A DNA stretch of 64,000 nt from Aequorivita aquimaris (GTDB lineage: Bacteria > Bacteroidota > Bacteroidia > Flavobacteriales > Flavobacteriaceae): the NCBI RefSeq assembly GCF_001573155.1, contig NZ_JRWG01000005.1, positions 62,001 to 126,000 on the forward strand, read 5' to 3'. Both the position numbers and the translations under genes were made by a program. Under the pieces are notes generated by a model, which worked only from the letters and a program-made list of their open reading frames with translations, searched no databases and was not told the DNA's origin. Below, piece by piece: positions 8,095-16,561 of the stretch. The first letter of the stretch is position 1. Each line of letters begins with the position of its first letter.

Positions 8095-10134
8095 TTAGTT
8101 TACAGCAGGCAAATTGCTGTAATTCTTAGAATAGAAGAACATTTGCTCTGCAAAATTATTTGGTTGCTCAATAGTAAAACTCTCTATTTCACCATTACCG
8201 TCCATTTTTGGCACAAGCACAGGATTTACAAATCCGCTGTAAGGTGCAGAAGTGAATTGCTTATTGCGCTCCAAAATTTCCTCGTGAAGTTTTTGGTCCA
8301 CCTTTACGCCGTAAGTTTCAACTAAATTTTCCACGGCGGCATAATCCCCCTCACTTTTGATGCGCTGTGTTTCGCGAAGCAATTGCCCGAAAAGGTCGTG
8401 CAGTTTGTCATAATCATTGATGTTGAAATAGGTTTTTCCGTCGCGGGTAATTTTTTCGATTACGTTATCAGCCTTTCCTTTCTCATAAACCCAAGCAGAT
8501 ACCCACTGGCGATTGCGCATGTGTGCTTCTTCTACATCATCACCTAAATTCAAACGAATCAACTGTGTCATTAAACCATTACGGATGTAACCGTCATACG
8601 CTGCCATTCCCACTTTTTTCCAGTCGTCAACCAAGCCAAGCTCCTGTAATTTTGGATTGTACAAATAGTAAAGGCCCACCAAATCGGCACGTCCTTCTTC
8701 CAAAGTAGAGGCATAGTTTTTCAAGGTTTCCTTGGTTTCGCCAACGCCAGGATTTAATTGTCCAGAAGCGTGACCAATTACTTCGTGAAGCGCGGTGTGG
8801 AGTTTATCGGCTTTCTGTCCGTATTTTTCTTCCAGCTCCAATTCTTCTTCATCGTGCACAAATTCCTTTAATCTGCCCGTGCTTCCTGCGTTGTTATAGG
8901 CTTCGATAATATTTCCGAGGGAAACGGACTTACTGCCTACTTCGGCACGAATCCAGTTTGCGTTTGGAAGGTTTACCCCAATTGGCGTACTTGGGGAAGC
9001 ATCACCTGCCTCACCTGCAACATTTACCACTTTATAGGTTACACCAACCACGTTTTTCTTTTTGTGTTCGTCCATCAATGGCGAATTATCCTCAAACCAC
9101 TGTGCGTTTTCAGAAAGTACGGCCATTTTTTCAGACATATCAAAATCCTTTATTTGAACGATGGTTTCATACGAACCTCTGTAGCCCAACGGATCGTTAT
9201 AAACCTCTATAAAGCTGTTTATATAGTCTATGTTTCCTTCGGTGGCGGCGGTCCAAGCTACGTTGTAGTCGTCCCAAGTTTGAAGATCTCCCGTTTTGTA
9301 GTATTCAATCAAAAGACCGATGGCATCGCCTTGGGCCTTGTTTTCGGCTACTCCCTGTGCCTTTTCAAGCCAACCAATAATTTTGTCAATCGCTGGGCCG
9401 TAAAGTCCGCCAGATTTGTAAACCAACTCCTTAAGCTCGCCATTTTCCTTCACCAATTTAGAATTCAACCCAAAAGACAATGGTTTTTTAGGATTCGGAG
9501 ATTTCTTTTTCGCATAGAAACTTTCCACATCTTTATTGGTTACGTTTGGCCCATAAAAGTTTACCGCGCTTTCCGCAACATTATCCACGCCTTTTGCCTG
9601 GTTTACTTTTTTGGAATCTTTATCGTTAAAGATTACTTCAAACGCCTCGCCTTCCAAAGTTGTGTTTGTGTCGGTTAAAAGTTGCTTTAAGTATTCCGAA
9701 GAAAATTCAGGCTTCAATTTGTCGTTTGAATAATGGTGGTGAATACCGTTGCTGAACCAAACCCTTTTTAAATAGGTTTCAAAATTCTTCCAATCTTCGG
9801 TAGTTTTATCGCCTTTATAGTTTTCATACACATTTTCCAGCGCCTTTCTGATGGTTAGATTATGGCGGTAGTTTTGGTCCCACATAATATCCCGCCCTTC
9901 CAGACCGGCCTGGGTAAGGTAATAGACTAATTTTTGTTCCTTTAGGGTAAGCTGGTCCCAACCCGGGATTTGGTAACGCAATATCTTTACGTCCCCGAAA
10001 GATTCCACATTATAGTCAAACTCGGTGGATTCGACAGTTTCCAATTGGGCCACATCTTTTTCCGGCTGGTTGTCCTTGCACGAAAAAAAGAGCAAACCGC
10101 TCATTGCCATCGCAATAAAAAAGGTCTTCTTCAT
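8095..10134 (-). CDS. M49-family (dipeptidyl peptidase III-like) metallopeptidase lipoprotein
   Basis: A 679-residue zinc exopeptidase of the DPP III family, which removes dipeptides from the N-terminus of oligopeptides. The diagnostic zinc motif HEVIGH (HExxxH, near residue 449) and the second motif EEGRAD (near 478) are intact. Unlike cytosolic eukaryotic DPP III, it has a signal segment and lipobox (LLFFSC, Cys19), so it should sit in the envelope and act on peptides from outside. It is full length. A perfect -7 box on the minus strand (TACATTTG, 10164-10157) supports the start. Confidence 0.93.
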   Translation of the reverse strand: MKKTFFIAMAMSGLLFFSCKDNQPEKDVAQLETVESTEFDYNVESFGDVKILRYQIPGWDQLTLKEQKLVYYLTQAGLEGRDIMWDQNYRHNLTIRKALENVYENYKGDKTTEDWKNFETYLKRVWFSNGIHHHYSNDKLKPEFSSEYLKQLLTDTNTTLEGEAFEVIFNDKDSKKVNQAKGVDNVAESAVNFYGPNVTNKDVESFYAKKKSPNPKKPLSFGLNSKLVKENGELKELVYKSGGLYGPAIDKIIGWLEKAQGVAENKAQGDAIGLLIEYYKTGDLQTWDDYNVAWTAATEGNIDYINSFIEVYNDPLGYRGSYETIVQIKDFDMSEKMAVLSENAQWFEDNSPLMDEHKKKNVVGVTYKVVNVAGEAGDASPSTPIGVNLPNANWIRAEVGSKSVSLGNIIEAYNNAGSTGRLKEFVHDEEELELEEKYGQKADKLHTALHEVIGHASGQLNPGVGETKETLKNYASTLEEGRADLVGLYYLYNPKLQELGLVDDWKKVGMAAYDGYIRNGLMTQLIRLNLGDDVEEAHMRNRQWVSAWVYEKGKADNVIEKITRDGKTYFNINDYDKLHDLFGQLLRETQRIKSEGDYAAVENLVETYGVKVDQKLHEEILERNKQFTSAPYSGFVNPVLVPKMDGNGEIESFTIEQPNNFAEQMFFYSKNYSNLPAVN

Positions 10135-10156
10135 TTTAAAAAATTTTAGATTTCCG

Positions 10157-10164
10157 CAAATGTA
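10157..10164 (-). promoter_or_regulatory. -7 element of the M49 peptidase gene
   Basis: TACATTTG on the minus strand, 23 bases before the start codon at 10134; consensus TAnnTTTG. Confidence 0.5.
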
Positions 10165-10284
10165 CTAAAATATTGTTCGTGATAGCCAAGGGGCTAAATT
10201 CTACAGATTCCAAAGCCTTTCCTTTTCAGAAGCGTCAATGAATTTTCACTATCTTAGCAACACCAATCAATACCCCACGACCAA

Positions 10285-11340
10285 ATGAAAATTTTAAAAT
10301 ACTTATTTTTTCTTCTTCTCATTATTATTATAGGCAGTGCCATCTACTTTGGAACCAAGGAAGGAAGCTATGATATTCAGGATACCATGGTAATCAATGC
10401 GCCGCCGGAAGTGGTTTTCAATAAGGTAAACGATTACAAAAGCTGGGAAGAATGGGGACCGTGGAAAAAAGAGGATTCCACAATAACCTTCACCTATGCC
10501 GAAAAAACTGTGGGCGAAGGAGCGTCCTATTCCTGGGAGGGCGAAATGAGCGGCTCTATGACCACGACAAAAGTGATTCCCAACAAAGAAATAGAACAAG
10601 ACCTTACACTGAGTACTCCCGGTGGGGAAAGACATCCAAAAGTATATTGGAAATTTGAGGAAGTGGACGGCGGAACCAAGGTGACGTGGGGAATGAAGGG
10701 CGAACATACGCTGATTGACAAAGCCTATTATTCATTGAGCGGCATGGACTTTGATGCCGAAATGCACAAGATGAACAAAGCATGTTTGGAAGGAATTGCT
10801 GAAGAAGTAGCCGAAGATATGAAGCAGTATTCCATAAATGTGGATGGCGTTACCCAATATGGCGGTGGCTATTATATGTACACAACATCGGTTGCGAAAA
10901 TGGGCGAATTGGGTGAAAAAATGGAGCCGATGATGAATGTGGTCATGGATTTTATAAAAAACAACAATCTGAATATGGCGGGCAAGCCTTTTGCTCTTTA
11001 CAATGAAATAGACAGCGCCAACAATACCGTTATTTTCTCAACCGGCGTTCCCGTAAAGGAAAGAGTGATTACCCCAGAGGGCAGCCCCGTAGTTTGCGGT
11101 TTTATGGAACCCGTTTCAGCAGTAAAAATTTCTTTGAAAGGAAATTATAAACACCTTCCGGAAGCATATACCAAAGGCAGACAATATATGGAGGAGAATG
11201 ACCTTCAAGCAGACCCCAATGGAAAAATGTTTGAGGTTTACATAACAGACCCCGAAGAAACGCCCAATCCGGCAAACTGGTTGACCGAGATTTACATCCC
11301 AATAATTACCGCCCCCGAACCTGTTCAAGAAGGTATTTAA
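10285..11340 (+). CDS. SRPBCC domain protein with C-terminal GyrI/effector-binding-like domain
   Basis: A 351-residue protein with one N-terminal transmembrane segment (about 4-22). Residues 30-175 look like an SRPBCC/polyketide-cyclase hydrophobic ligand fold (VINAPPEVVFNKVNDYKSWEEWGPW); residues 205-345 resemble the GyrI-like/AraC effector-binding domain (ending in EIYIPI). No DNA-binding region is present, so it is not a transcription factor. The domain pair is common in Bacteroidota, but its ligand and role are unknown. The gene precedes crcB by 82 bases. Confidence 0.8.
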   Translation: MKILKYLFFLLLIIIIGSAIYFGTKEGSYDIQDTMVINAPPEVVFNKVNDYKSWEEWGPWKKEDSTITFTYAEKTVGEGASYSWEGEMSGSMTTTKVIPNKEIEQDLTLSTPGGERHPKVYWKFEEVDGGTKVTWGMKGEHTLIDKAYYSLSGMDFDAEMHKMNKACLEGIAEEVAEDMKQYSINVDGVTQYGGGYYMYTTSVAKMGELGEKMEPMMNVVMDFIKNNNLNMAGKPFALYNEIDSANNTVIFSTGVPVKERVITPEGSPVVCGFMEPVSAVKISLKGNYKHLPEAYTKGRQYMEENDLQADPNGKMFEVYITDPEETPNPANWLTEIYIPIITAPEPVQEGI

Positions 11341-11422
11341 AATGAAACATCGCGCGCTATAAAGAAATTGCAATAAAAAAATATGTTCCCTTTAGCCACG
11401 AAAAAACAATTTTTATAGAAAA

Positions 11423-11794
11423 ATGAAACAATTGGCACTGGTTTTTTTAGGCGGTGGCTTGGGAAGCGTCCTGCGGTATTTCTTTTCAAAGTTTTTGAAC
11501 AATCCCGAAACCGGCATTCCGTTTGGAACCTTTGCGGCAAATATTTTGGGAAGTTTGCTGATTGGAATAATTTTGGGACTGGCCTTGAAAAACGAAACGC
11601 TCTCCCAAAATACTGTCCTGTTTTTGGCCACGGGCTTTTGCGGTGGGTTTACCACTTTTTCAACCTTTGCCTATGAAAACCATCTCTTTTTAAGAAGCGG
11701 CGACTTTATGTCTTTTGCCTTTTATACCATCGCCAGCTTTGTAGTGGGTTTCGCAATGGTTTTTTTCGGAATGTGGCTGGTGAAGTATTTTTAA
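11423..11794 (+). CDS. crcB: fluoride channel CrcB/FluC
   Basis: Small four-helix inner-membrane channel that exports fluoride. The 123 residues show the family signature: GGGLGSVLRYFFS at the N-terminus, GTFAANILGSLLIG (conserved Asn), TGFCGGFTTFSTFAYE (the Phe box and Na+ site), and four hydrophobic helices. It is full length as one half of a dual-topology dimer. No recognisable fluoride riboswitch is seen in the short upstream gap. The stop overlaps the convergent DUF1684 gene by 4 bases. Confidence 0.95.
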   Translation: MKQLALVFLGGGLGSVLRYFFSKFLNNPETGIPFGTFAANILGSLLIGIILGLALKNETLSQNTVLFLATGFCGGFTTFSTFAYENHLFLRSGDFMSFAFYTIASFVVGFAMVFFGMWLVKYF

Positions 11795-12396
11795 TGCTTC
11801 CCAAAATCTTTCACTCCGGCTTCAATTCGAATTAAAAGGTCGTTCTCCTTCGGCGGAATGGGGCACGAAAAACGAGGGCTGTACGCACAGTAAGGATTGT
11901 ATGCCTTGTTGAAATCTATAATGATGGTATCGCCTACCGGAATGCGCTGGTCCAAAAACCTGCCACCGCCGTAGGAACCGTCGCCGCTGGTTAAATCGGT
12001 AAAGGGCAAAAATAAATAATCTTCGTAGCCAGGTTCATCGTACGGCTGGGTGCTTTTAAAAAGATTCAACACAAAATCCTTTCCTTCCAAAGAAAAATGG
12101 GCTTCGCCATACTTAACATATTCGGGCCTGCGGGAAGTGGTTGTGGGCATCAGGAACGGTTTTTCATCTAGGGTACGCACAAATTTTGCCTTCACAATAT
12201 ATTTTTCATCAATAGGATAAAATTCCAATCCTTTAAAGTTTTTGAAATCCTTGGGCTCCAAAATGGTAGTTTCAGGGTTGCTGAATTCTTCGTTCAGTTC
12301 CAGCTGCGCCGCCCTGCTTTCGGAAACTGTGGCCCCATTCTGGGCACCAACCCCGAGACAGCACAGTAAAAAGAGAATACTAATTGGGTACTTCAT
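11791..12396 (-). CDS. DUF1684 family exported protein
   Basis: A 201-residue protein with a cleavable signal peptide (cut after about residue 18, GVGAQ) and the DUF1684 domain, including the conserved YNPYCAYSPRFSCPIPPKEN block and the FxDxTSGDxxYGGGRFLD segment. Function is unknown; members are often found as small exported enzymes or binding proteins. It converges on crcB with a 4-base overlap. Confidence 0.87.
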   Translation of the reverse strand: MKYPISILFLLCCLGVGAQNGATVSESRAAQLELNEEFSNPETTILEPKDFKNFKGLEFYPIDEKYIVKAKFVRTLDEKPFLMPTTTSRRPEYVKYGEAHFSLEGKDFVLNLFKSTQPYDEPGYEDYLFLPFTDLTSGDGSYGGGRFLDQRIPVGDTIIIDFNKAYNPYCAYSPRFSCPIPPKENDLLIRIEAGVKDFGKH

Positions 12397-12471
12397 AATT
12401 TGTTTTCAGTAAAAGTAGAAAAGAATTCTAAACTTCATAAATATTTCTATTTTTGGGCAAATAAAAATTTT

Positions 12472-13182
12472 ATGAAATTTCAAGTTTTACTCTTCACTTT
12501 TTTTATTTGTTTTGGCACACAATTTTTAGTTGCACAACATATTAGACTCGATAAAAAAGAAATGGCTTTTTTGGCATCTCAGGAAAAAATAAACGTTGTC
12601 TTTACTTACCACGACCTTCATTTCAATGCCGATAATTTTACCGAAGCAGAATTTTTGGATTATATAAAGAAAAAAATAGAAGGGAAATTAAACACTGAAG
12701 AAGCCTTGGATTGGGAACAAAAGCATCTTGCCGCCAAAGATTCTGTATATCCAAGGATATTTGTTGCTTCATTAAATAACCGCATCAAAAATTATGACCA
12801 CCCCGTTGAATTTGTTTGGAATGATCCATCAATAAAATACACAATGAAAGTGCAAACAGATTGGATGTATTTTGGATATGATGCCGGAATAGCAAAACAG
12901 CCAGCCAAAGCAAATCTTAAAATCTATTTTTTTGAAACCTCAAATCCGGAAACCATTATTTCGCAAATTGACGTTGAAAGAGCCGAAGGTTTTGATGTTG
13001 TCGGAAGTTTATCTTTTTATAAAACTGGCACAACCACCTCTTTTGGCCCCTCGGGTAATTGGCTGGAAGAGTTTTTGAAAGCCAACGAAGATTACCCAAA
13101 ACCAAGCCTTATAAGAATGGGAAATATGTATGATAAAGCCGCTGCTAGGTTCGGGATGACTTTAAAAAGAGTTTTGGATTAA
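12472..13182 (+). CDS. hypothetical exported protein
   Basis: A 236-residue protein with a signal peptide (MKFQVLLFTFFICFG..., cut near VAQ at about residue 22). An earlier in-frame ATG at 12400 exists, but the signal peptide begins at 12472, so that start is used. The mature part has a helical N-terminal region and a beta-rich C-terminal half; no family is recognised. It diverges from the DUF1684 gene. Confidence 0.7.
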   Translation: MKFQVLLFTFFICFGTQFLVAQHIRLDKKEMAFLASQEKINVVFTYHDLHFNADNFTEAEFLDYIKKKIEGKLNTEEALDWEQKHLAAKDSVYPRIFVASLNNRIKNYDHPVEFVWNDPSIKYTMKVQTDWMYFGYDAGIAKQPAKANLKIYFFETSNPETIISQIDVERAEGFDVVGSLSFYKTGTTTSFGPSGNWLEEFLKANEDYPKPSLIRMGNMYDKAAARFGMTLKRVLD

Positions 13183-13195
13183 AATAAAAAAATAA

Positions 13196-13225
13196 TTTGC
13201 CAAAAAATATTTTTCACTACATTTG
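13196..13225 (+). promoter_or_regulatory. promoter of the leader transcript before the MFS gene
   Basis: TTTG (13196-13199), 18 bases, TACATTTG (13218-13225): matches the Bacteroidota -33/-7 pattern. Transcription should start near 13230. Confidence 0.65.
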
Positions 13226-13244
13226 AAAATCAATTCCATTAAAA

Positions 13245-13319
13245 ATGACAAATAGAACATACACCTGCCGCAAAAACCAGGTCATTTCACACCAGAAGTG
13301 CCGGCGATGTATGTATTGA
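13245..13319 (+). CDS. candidate 24-residue leader peptide, Cys/Arg-rich
   Basis: ATG at 13245, 24 codons, TGA at 13317-13319. The peptide has three cysteines (positions 8, 19 and 22) and is strongly basic, ending in CRRCMY. It starts about 15 bases after the predicted transcription start, stops 28 bases before a strong terminator hairpin, and contains most of a hairpin in its codons. This arrangement resembles leader-peptide attenuation, with cysteine or arginine supply as possible signals (inference). A non-coding small RNA is the alternative. Confidence 0.4.
   Translation: MTNRTYTCRKNQVISHQKCRRCMY
13257..13314 (+). repeat. long-range hairpin overlapping the leader peptide
   Basis: ACATACA (13257-13263) pairs with TGTATGT (13308-13314) and GCCG (13267-13270) with CGGC (13302-13305), with a 3/2-nt internal loop between them. 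Confidence 0.55.
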
Positions 13320-13347
13320 CTATATTACAATAGGTTTATACTATATA

Positions 13348-13377
13348 AAAACGTCCCGGCCAAAACCGGGACGTTTT
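13348..13377 (+). terminator. terminator or attenuator hairpin upstream of the MFS gene
   Basis: A perfect 12-bp stem AAAACGTCCCGG (13348-13359) / CCGGGACGTTTT (13366-13377) with loop CCAAAA. It ends 22 bases before the MFS start, leaving no room for another promoter, so the MFS gene must be read through it. Confidence 0.8.
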
Positions 13378-13399
13378 ACTTTTATGATACCAACCAAAG

Positions 13400-14620
13400 A
13401 TGAAAAAAATTTATTCCAATTATTTAGCAAACTTTCGGGGACTCTCCCGGGAGATTTGGCTATTGTCCTTGGTTACGTTCATTAACCGCGCGGGGGCAAT
13501 GGTAATTCCGTTTCTATCCTTATATCTCATAAATGTTGAAGGGTTCGATCTGCCACAAGTGGGTTGGATTATGTCGTGCTTTGGGCTGGGCTCCTTGGTG
13601 GGCACCTATATTGGCGGTAGATTAACAGATTCTATCGGGTTTTATAAAACCCTTCTTTCCAGTCTCTTTTTGGGTGGGGTGGGGTTTATACTTCTTCAAT
13701 ATATCAATACATTTTACGGATTCTGCATAGGTATATTTTTATTGACTTTGATGGCAGATGCAGGACGGCCCGCAATTTTTGTAGCAGCAGACGCATACTC
13801 TAAGCCCGGAAATATAACCCGGGGCATAGCACTGATTCGCTTGGCAATAAATCTTGGCTTTTCAATAGGGCCGTTAGTTGGAGGATTGATTATTGCCCAC
13901 ATCAACTATACGGCACTCTTCTGGATTGATGGGCTTACCTGCATGCTTGCTTCCTTCGGAGTATTTCTACTTTTGAAACCGAAAAAACTAAAAAGTACTG
14001 ACGAAAAACCCATTATTGTAAAAGAGGGCCGACCTCCTTATTTCAATAAATATTTTCTGGTTTTTTTCTTTATCATGATTGCCTACAGTTTAGCGTTTGT
14101 CCAATATTTTTCGGTAATGCCAGTGTTTTATGAAAAGGTGCATTTCCTCACCGAAGACGTTATCGGGTGGCTATTATTTATAAATGGTGCCACGATTGTA
14201 ATTTTTGAAATGCCGCTGATTGCCTGGCTCGACCGAAAGAAAATCTCAAAAACGATGGCCACCTTTTGGGGAATCTTCTTTTTAGGGTTGAGTTTTCTGG
14301 TACTAAATATGACCGATTGGGCAGGAATTTTGGTAGTTGCCATGCTTTTGATGACACTTGGCGAAATGATCGGGTTTCCATTCTCAAACGCGCTTGCATT
14401 GGAAATGTCGCCCAAAGGAAGAAAGGGAAGTTATATGGCGTTATACAGTATGAGCTTCAGCTTTGCGCACTTGATTGGGCACAATGGCGGGATGAATTTG
14501 GTAGATAATTTTGGTTATTTTAATACTTGGATATTTTTCTCGGCATTTCTGCTGTTGATAGCCGGATTAACCATTTGGCTCTACTTTTTACTGAAAAAAT
14601 CGCAAACGGGAAATATTTAA
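13400..14620 (+). CDS. MFS transporter
   Basis: A 406-residue inner-membrane transporter of the major facilitator superfamily with about 12 hydrophobic helices. The motif A-like loop between helices 2 and 3 reads GGRLTDSIGFYKT, and a central cytosolic loop (about 195-215, KPKKLKSTDEK) divides the two halves. It resembles multidrug-type MdtH/YfcJ members; the substrate is not predictable. It lies downstream of the leader peptide and terminator, which suggests control by attenuation. Confidence 0.9.
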   Translation: MKKIYSNYLANFRGLSREIWLLSLVTFINRAGAMVIPFLSLYLINVEGFDLPQVGWIMSCFGLGSLVGTYIGGRLTDSIGFYKTLLSSLFLGGVGFILLQYINTFYGFCIGIFLLTLMADAGRPAIFVAADAYSKPGNITRGIALIRLAINLGFSIGPLVGGLIIAHINYTALFWIDGLTCMLASFGVFLLLKPKKLKSTDEKPIIVKEGRPPYFNKYFLVFFFIMIAYSLAFVQYFSVMPVFYEKVHFLTEDVIGWLLFINGATIVIFEMPLIAWLDRKKISKTMATFWGIFFLGLSFLVLNMTDWAGILVVAMLLMTLGEMIGFPFSNALALEMSPKGRKGSYMALYSMSFSFAHLIGHNGGMNLVDNFGYFNTWIFFSAFLLLIAGLTIWLYFLLKKSQTGNI

Positions 14621-14626
14621 ATTGCC

Positions 14627-14824
14627 TTATACTTGGGGTTTCTTTTTGGCGCGACGCTGTTTACGCGAAACAATAACCGCATCCAAACACGAAATCATCA
14701 GGCCGATCCCCGCAAATAAACATATCAATCTAACTACTGTCGCTCCCGGAAATTCCAGGCCTGTAAACCCCAAAAGCGCCGAAATGACGGTAACTACTAA
14801 AAAATGGAAAGTATAATTTTTCAT
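14627..14824 (-). CDS. small DUF1328-like membrane protein
   Basis: A 65-residue protein with two hydrophobic segments (about 6-24 and 29-50) and a strongly basic C-terminus (SRKQRRAKKKPQ). The pattern VTVISALLGFTGLE...ATVVRLICLFAGIGLMISCL resembles the small DUF1328/UPF0391 membrane family. It converges with the MFS gene, 6 bases apart. Confidence 0.6.
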   Translation of the reverse strand: MKNYTFHFLVVTVISALLGFTGLEFPGATVVRLICLFAGIGLMISCLDAVIVSRKQRRAKKKPQV

Positions 14825-14923
14825 AATATTTTAAATTGGAAAGAATCTTGAGCGAAGATACCATACGGGCGGCACAAGAATTCTTAAAATGAATCCAATT
14901 ATAACATATTTAACACTGCATAG

Positions 14924-15367
14924 TTACTTCAATGGCTTTATTTCATTGTTTTTAACCACGTGCGAAAGAACAATCTGTGTTTTGGTTTCGCCATACACTA
15001 TCAGTTGATCGATAAATGCTTCCAAATGTTTTTGGTTTTTTAATACTACTTCCATTACAATATTCTCATTGCCGGTAATTCGGTAACAATTTAACACCTC
15101 ATCATAGGTTTTTACAATTTCAAGGAAGGGTTTTAATTTCCCCATAAAGGCGCGCAATGTGATTATGGCCTTAAATTGATAGCCCGCCTCAAAAGGTGAA
15201 ACGACCGTATAATAGCCATTGATAATACCCGAGTCCTCCATTTTTTTTATCCGTTCCGAAACTGCGGGTGAACTTATACCGACCTTTCTTCCTATTTCGG
15301 TATTGGGTTGCCTCGCATTTTTTTGAAGACAATTGAGTATTTTCCAATTTAAAGAATCGATGCTCAT
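14924..15367 (-). CDS. Lrp/AsnC-family transcriptional regulator
   Basis: A 147-residue regulator: N-terminal winged helix-turn-helix (about 1-60, NARQPNTEIGRKVGISSPAVSERIKKMEDSGII) and C-terminal RAM ligand-binding domain (about 65-140, with the GNENIVMEVVLKN strand). Such proteins sense amino acids and form octamers. The effector cannot be predicted. An inverted repeat spanning its own -7 box suggests autoregulation, and the divergent gene at 15495 may be a target. Confidence 0.93.
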   Translation of the reverse strand: MSIDSLNWKILNCLQKNARQPNTEIGRKVGISSPAVSERIKKMEDSGIINGYYTVVSPFEAGYQFKAIITLRAFMGKLKPFLEIVKTYDEVLNCYRITGNENIVMEVVLKNQKHLEAFIDQLIVYGETKTQIVLSHVVKNNEIKPLK

Positions 15368-15397
15368 GTTAAAGTTATTTTGAAAATTTAAATAATA

Positions 15398-15427
15398 ATT
15401 AAAGCAAATATAAAGTTTTACTTTAAT
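15398..15427. promoter_or_regulatory. candidate Lrp operator over its own promoter
   Basis: ATTAAAG (15398-15404) and CTTTAAT (15421-15427) flank a minus-strand -7 box TATATTTG (15412-15405). Confidence 0.5.
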
Positions 15428-15432
15428 ATCGA

Positions 15433-15464
15433 TTGTACAAAGTGAGGTGTAGTAAGTAAATTTG
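15433..15464 (+). promoter_or_regulatory. promoter of the 15495 gene
   Basis: TTG (15433-15435), 21 bases, TAAATTTG (15457-15464), a full Bacteroidota-type match 30 bases before the ATG. Confidence 0.65.
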
Positions 15465-15494
15465 GTTCACTCTAAAATATAGTTAAGTACAACA

Positions 15495-15890
15495 ATGGCA
15501 CCGCAAGCTTTCAGAAATAATTCGCACTCTGCAATTTATAATAAAGCACTTGAGATTTTCTCTCTTTCAAGAAATATTGCTACCTATATTGGTCACGATT
15601 TGGCACACTTACAAAGAAACGGGCAGGAGGACCCAGGTATTTATTTTACAGGAGATATTGTGCAACAATCCATATCCCTGGGCCCTCAAATTTTGAAAGC
15701 AGAAAGCGGGAAATTTTCAGAAGAAAAACACAAATATGCTGCTTCAGTGATGCGGCTTTCCAATCTGCTTTATAAAAATTGTGAACGTCTGGAAAGAGTA
15801 AATAGCAACGGAAAGGATTTTCTACCCTTGTTGCGAAAAGAATTAAAAAGATTTAGAAAGCTCCAACACACCTGGAGGCTGACACTTTAG
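15495..15890 (+). CDS. four-helix-type protein related to the next gene
   Basis: A 131-residue, mostly alpha-helical cytosolic protein without signal peptide. Its pattern (IYNKALEIFSLSRNIATYI, then SISLGPQILKAESGK, then LLRKELKRFR) resembles the S23/four-helix-bundle family in outline. It shares this layout with the gene 64 bases downstream, so the two are likely old paralogues. Function is unknown. It is the first gene of a two-gene unit divergent from the Lrp regulator. Confidence 0.7.
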   Translation: MAPQAFRNNSHSAIYNKALEIFSLSRNIATYIGHDLAHLQRNGQEDPGIYFTGDIVQQSISLGPQILKAESGKFSEEKHKYAASVMRLSNLLYKNCERLERVNSNGKDFLPLLRKELKRFRKLQHTWRLTL

Positions 15891-15954
15891 CCGATAGTTT
15901 TCGTCATTGCATCATTTTCATTTCGTATTTTCGTGGAACAGCTTTGCAATATAT

Positions 15955-16551
15955 ATGTTTGAAGACGACGATAATCCCGATCCCCGCGAAAGGTTTGAAC
16001 GGACCAAAAAATTGCCCATATATAAGAAGGCCGAGGAAATTTCGGAATTGGTCCGGCATTTGGTAAAATCTGTTGAAAAAACCGATTTAAAATTCAAGCG
16101 AAAGGGTGAAAAGCAGCTACTGAACCACAGCCTTGCCTACTTAATGGAAAATTCCTTGATAATCCCCGCCAAGATAATGGGTGCCGAGGCCGTGGAACAA
16201 TACGATCTTAAAATGGAAAATGCCGCCATAATTAGAAAAGCGGCGCGAGAGCTTGTTACCGACACTCATGGAATAGAGATGACAGGCTTTAAGGATACTG
16301 AGTATCTGGACCTACTGCGAAAGGAAGTGGATGAATTGCGCATTCTTTTTGCTGAATGGGTAAAAACGTTCGATCCCTGGGATTATATTATTGACCGCTG
16401 GGGGCTGTTCAATCCGCCCGGCATAAATTATGACGACCACGATCCCGATGACGACATTCCTTTTGACCCAAATAATTTCCCCGAAGAGTTTTTTGACGAT
16501 GACTACGAGGAAGACAGTTTTGACGAAGATATGGATGACGAAGAGGATTAG
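15955..16551 (+). CDS. four-helix-type protein with acidic tail
   Basis: A 198-residue protein. The ATG at 15955 is preferred over one at 15907 because the conserved-looking part starts there. Residues 17-140 repeat the pattern of the preceding gene (LPIYKKAEEISELVRHLV, SLIIPAKIMGAEA, LLRKEVDELRILFAEW). Residues 140-198 contain a Trp/Pro segment (FDPWDYIIDRWGLFNPPG) and then an almost entirely Asp/Glu tail of about 45 residues, unusual for the family. No function can be assigned. Confidence 0.7.
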   Translation: MFEDDDNPDPRERFERTKKLPIYKKAEEISELVRHLVKSVEKTDLKFKRKGEKQLLNHSLAYLMENSLIIPAKIMGAEAVEQYDLKMENAAIIRKAARELVTDTHGIEMTGFKDTEYLDLLRKEVDELRILFAEWVKTFDPWDYIIDRWGLFNPPGINYDDHDPDDDIPFDPNNFPEEFFDDDYEEDSFDEDMDDEED

Positions 16552-16561
16552 CCCGAAAACG

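Noticed and set aside
9064-9678. A 204-codon open frame on the plus strand opposite the M49 peptidase gene
   Set aside because: It lies wholly inside a complete, motif-bearing gene on the other strand and its product has no family features.
11341-11422. Fluoride riboswitch before crcB
   Set aside because: The 82-base gap shows no recognisable conserved pseudoknot core.
13257-13314. Integron attC-like hairpin
   Set aside because: Has an imperfect long stem as attC sites do, but there is no integrase, no cassette array and a promoter and terminator frame it as a transcript.
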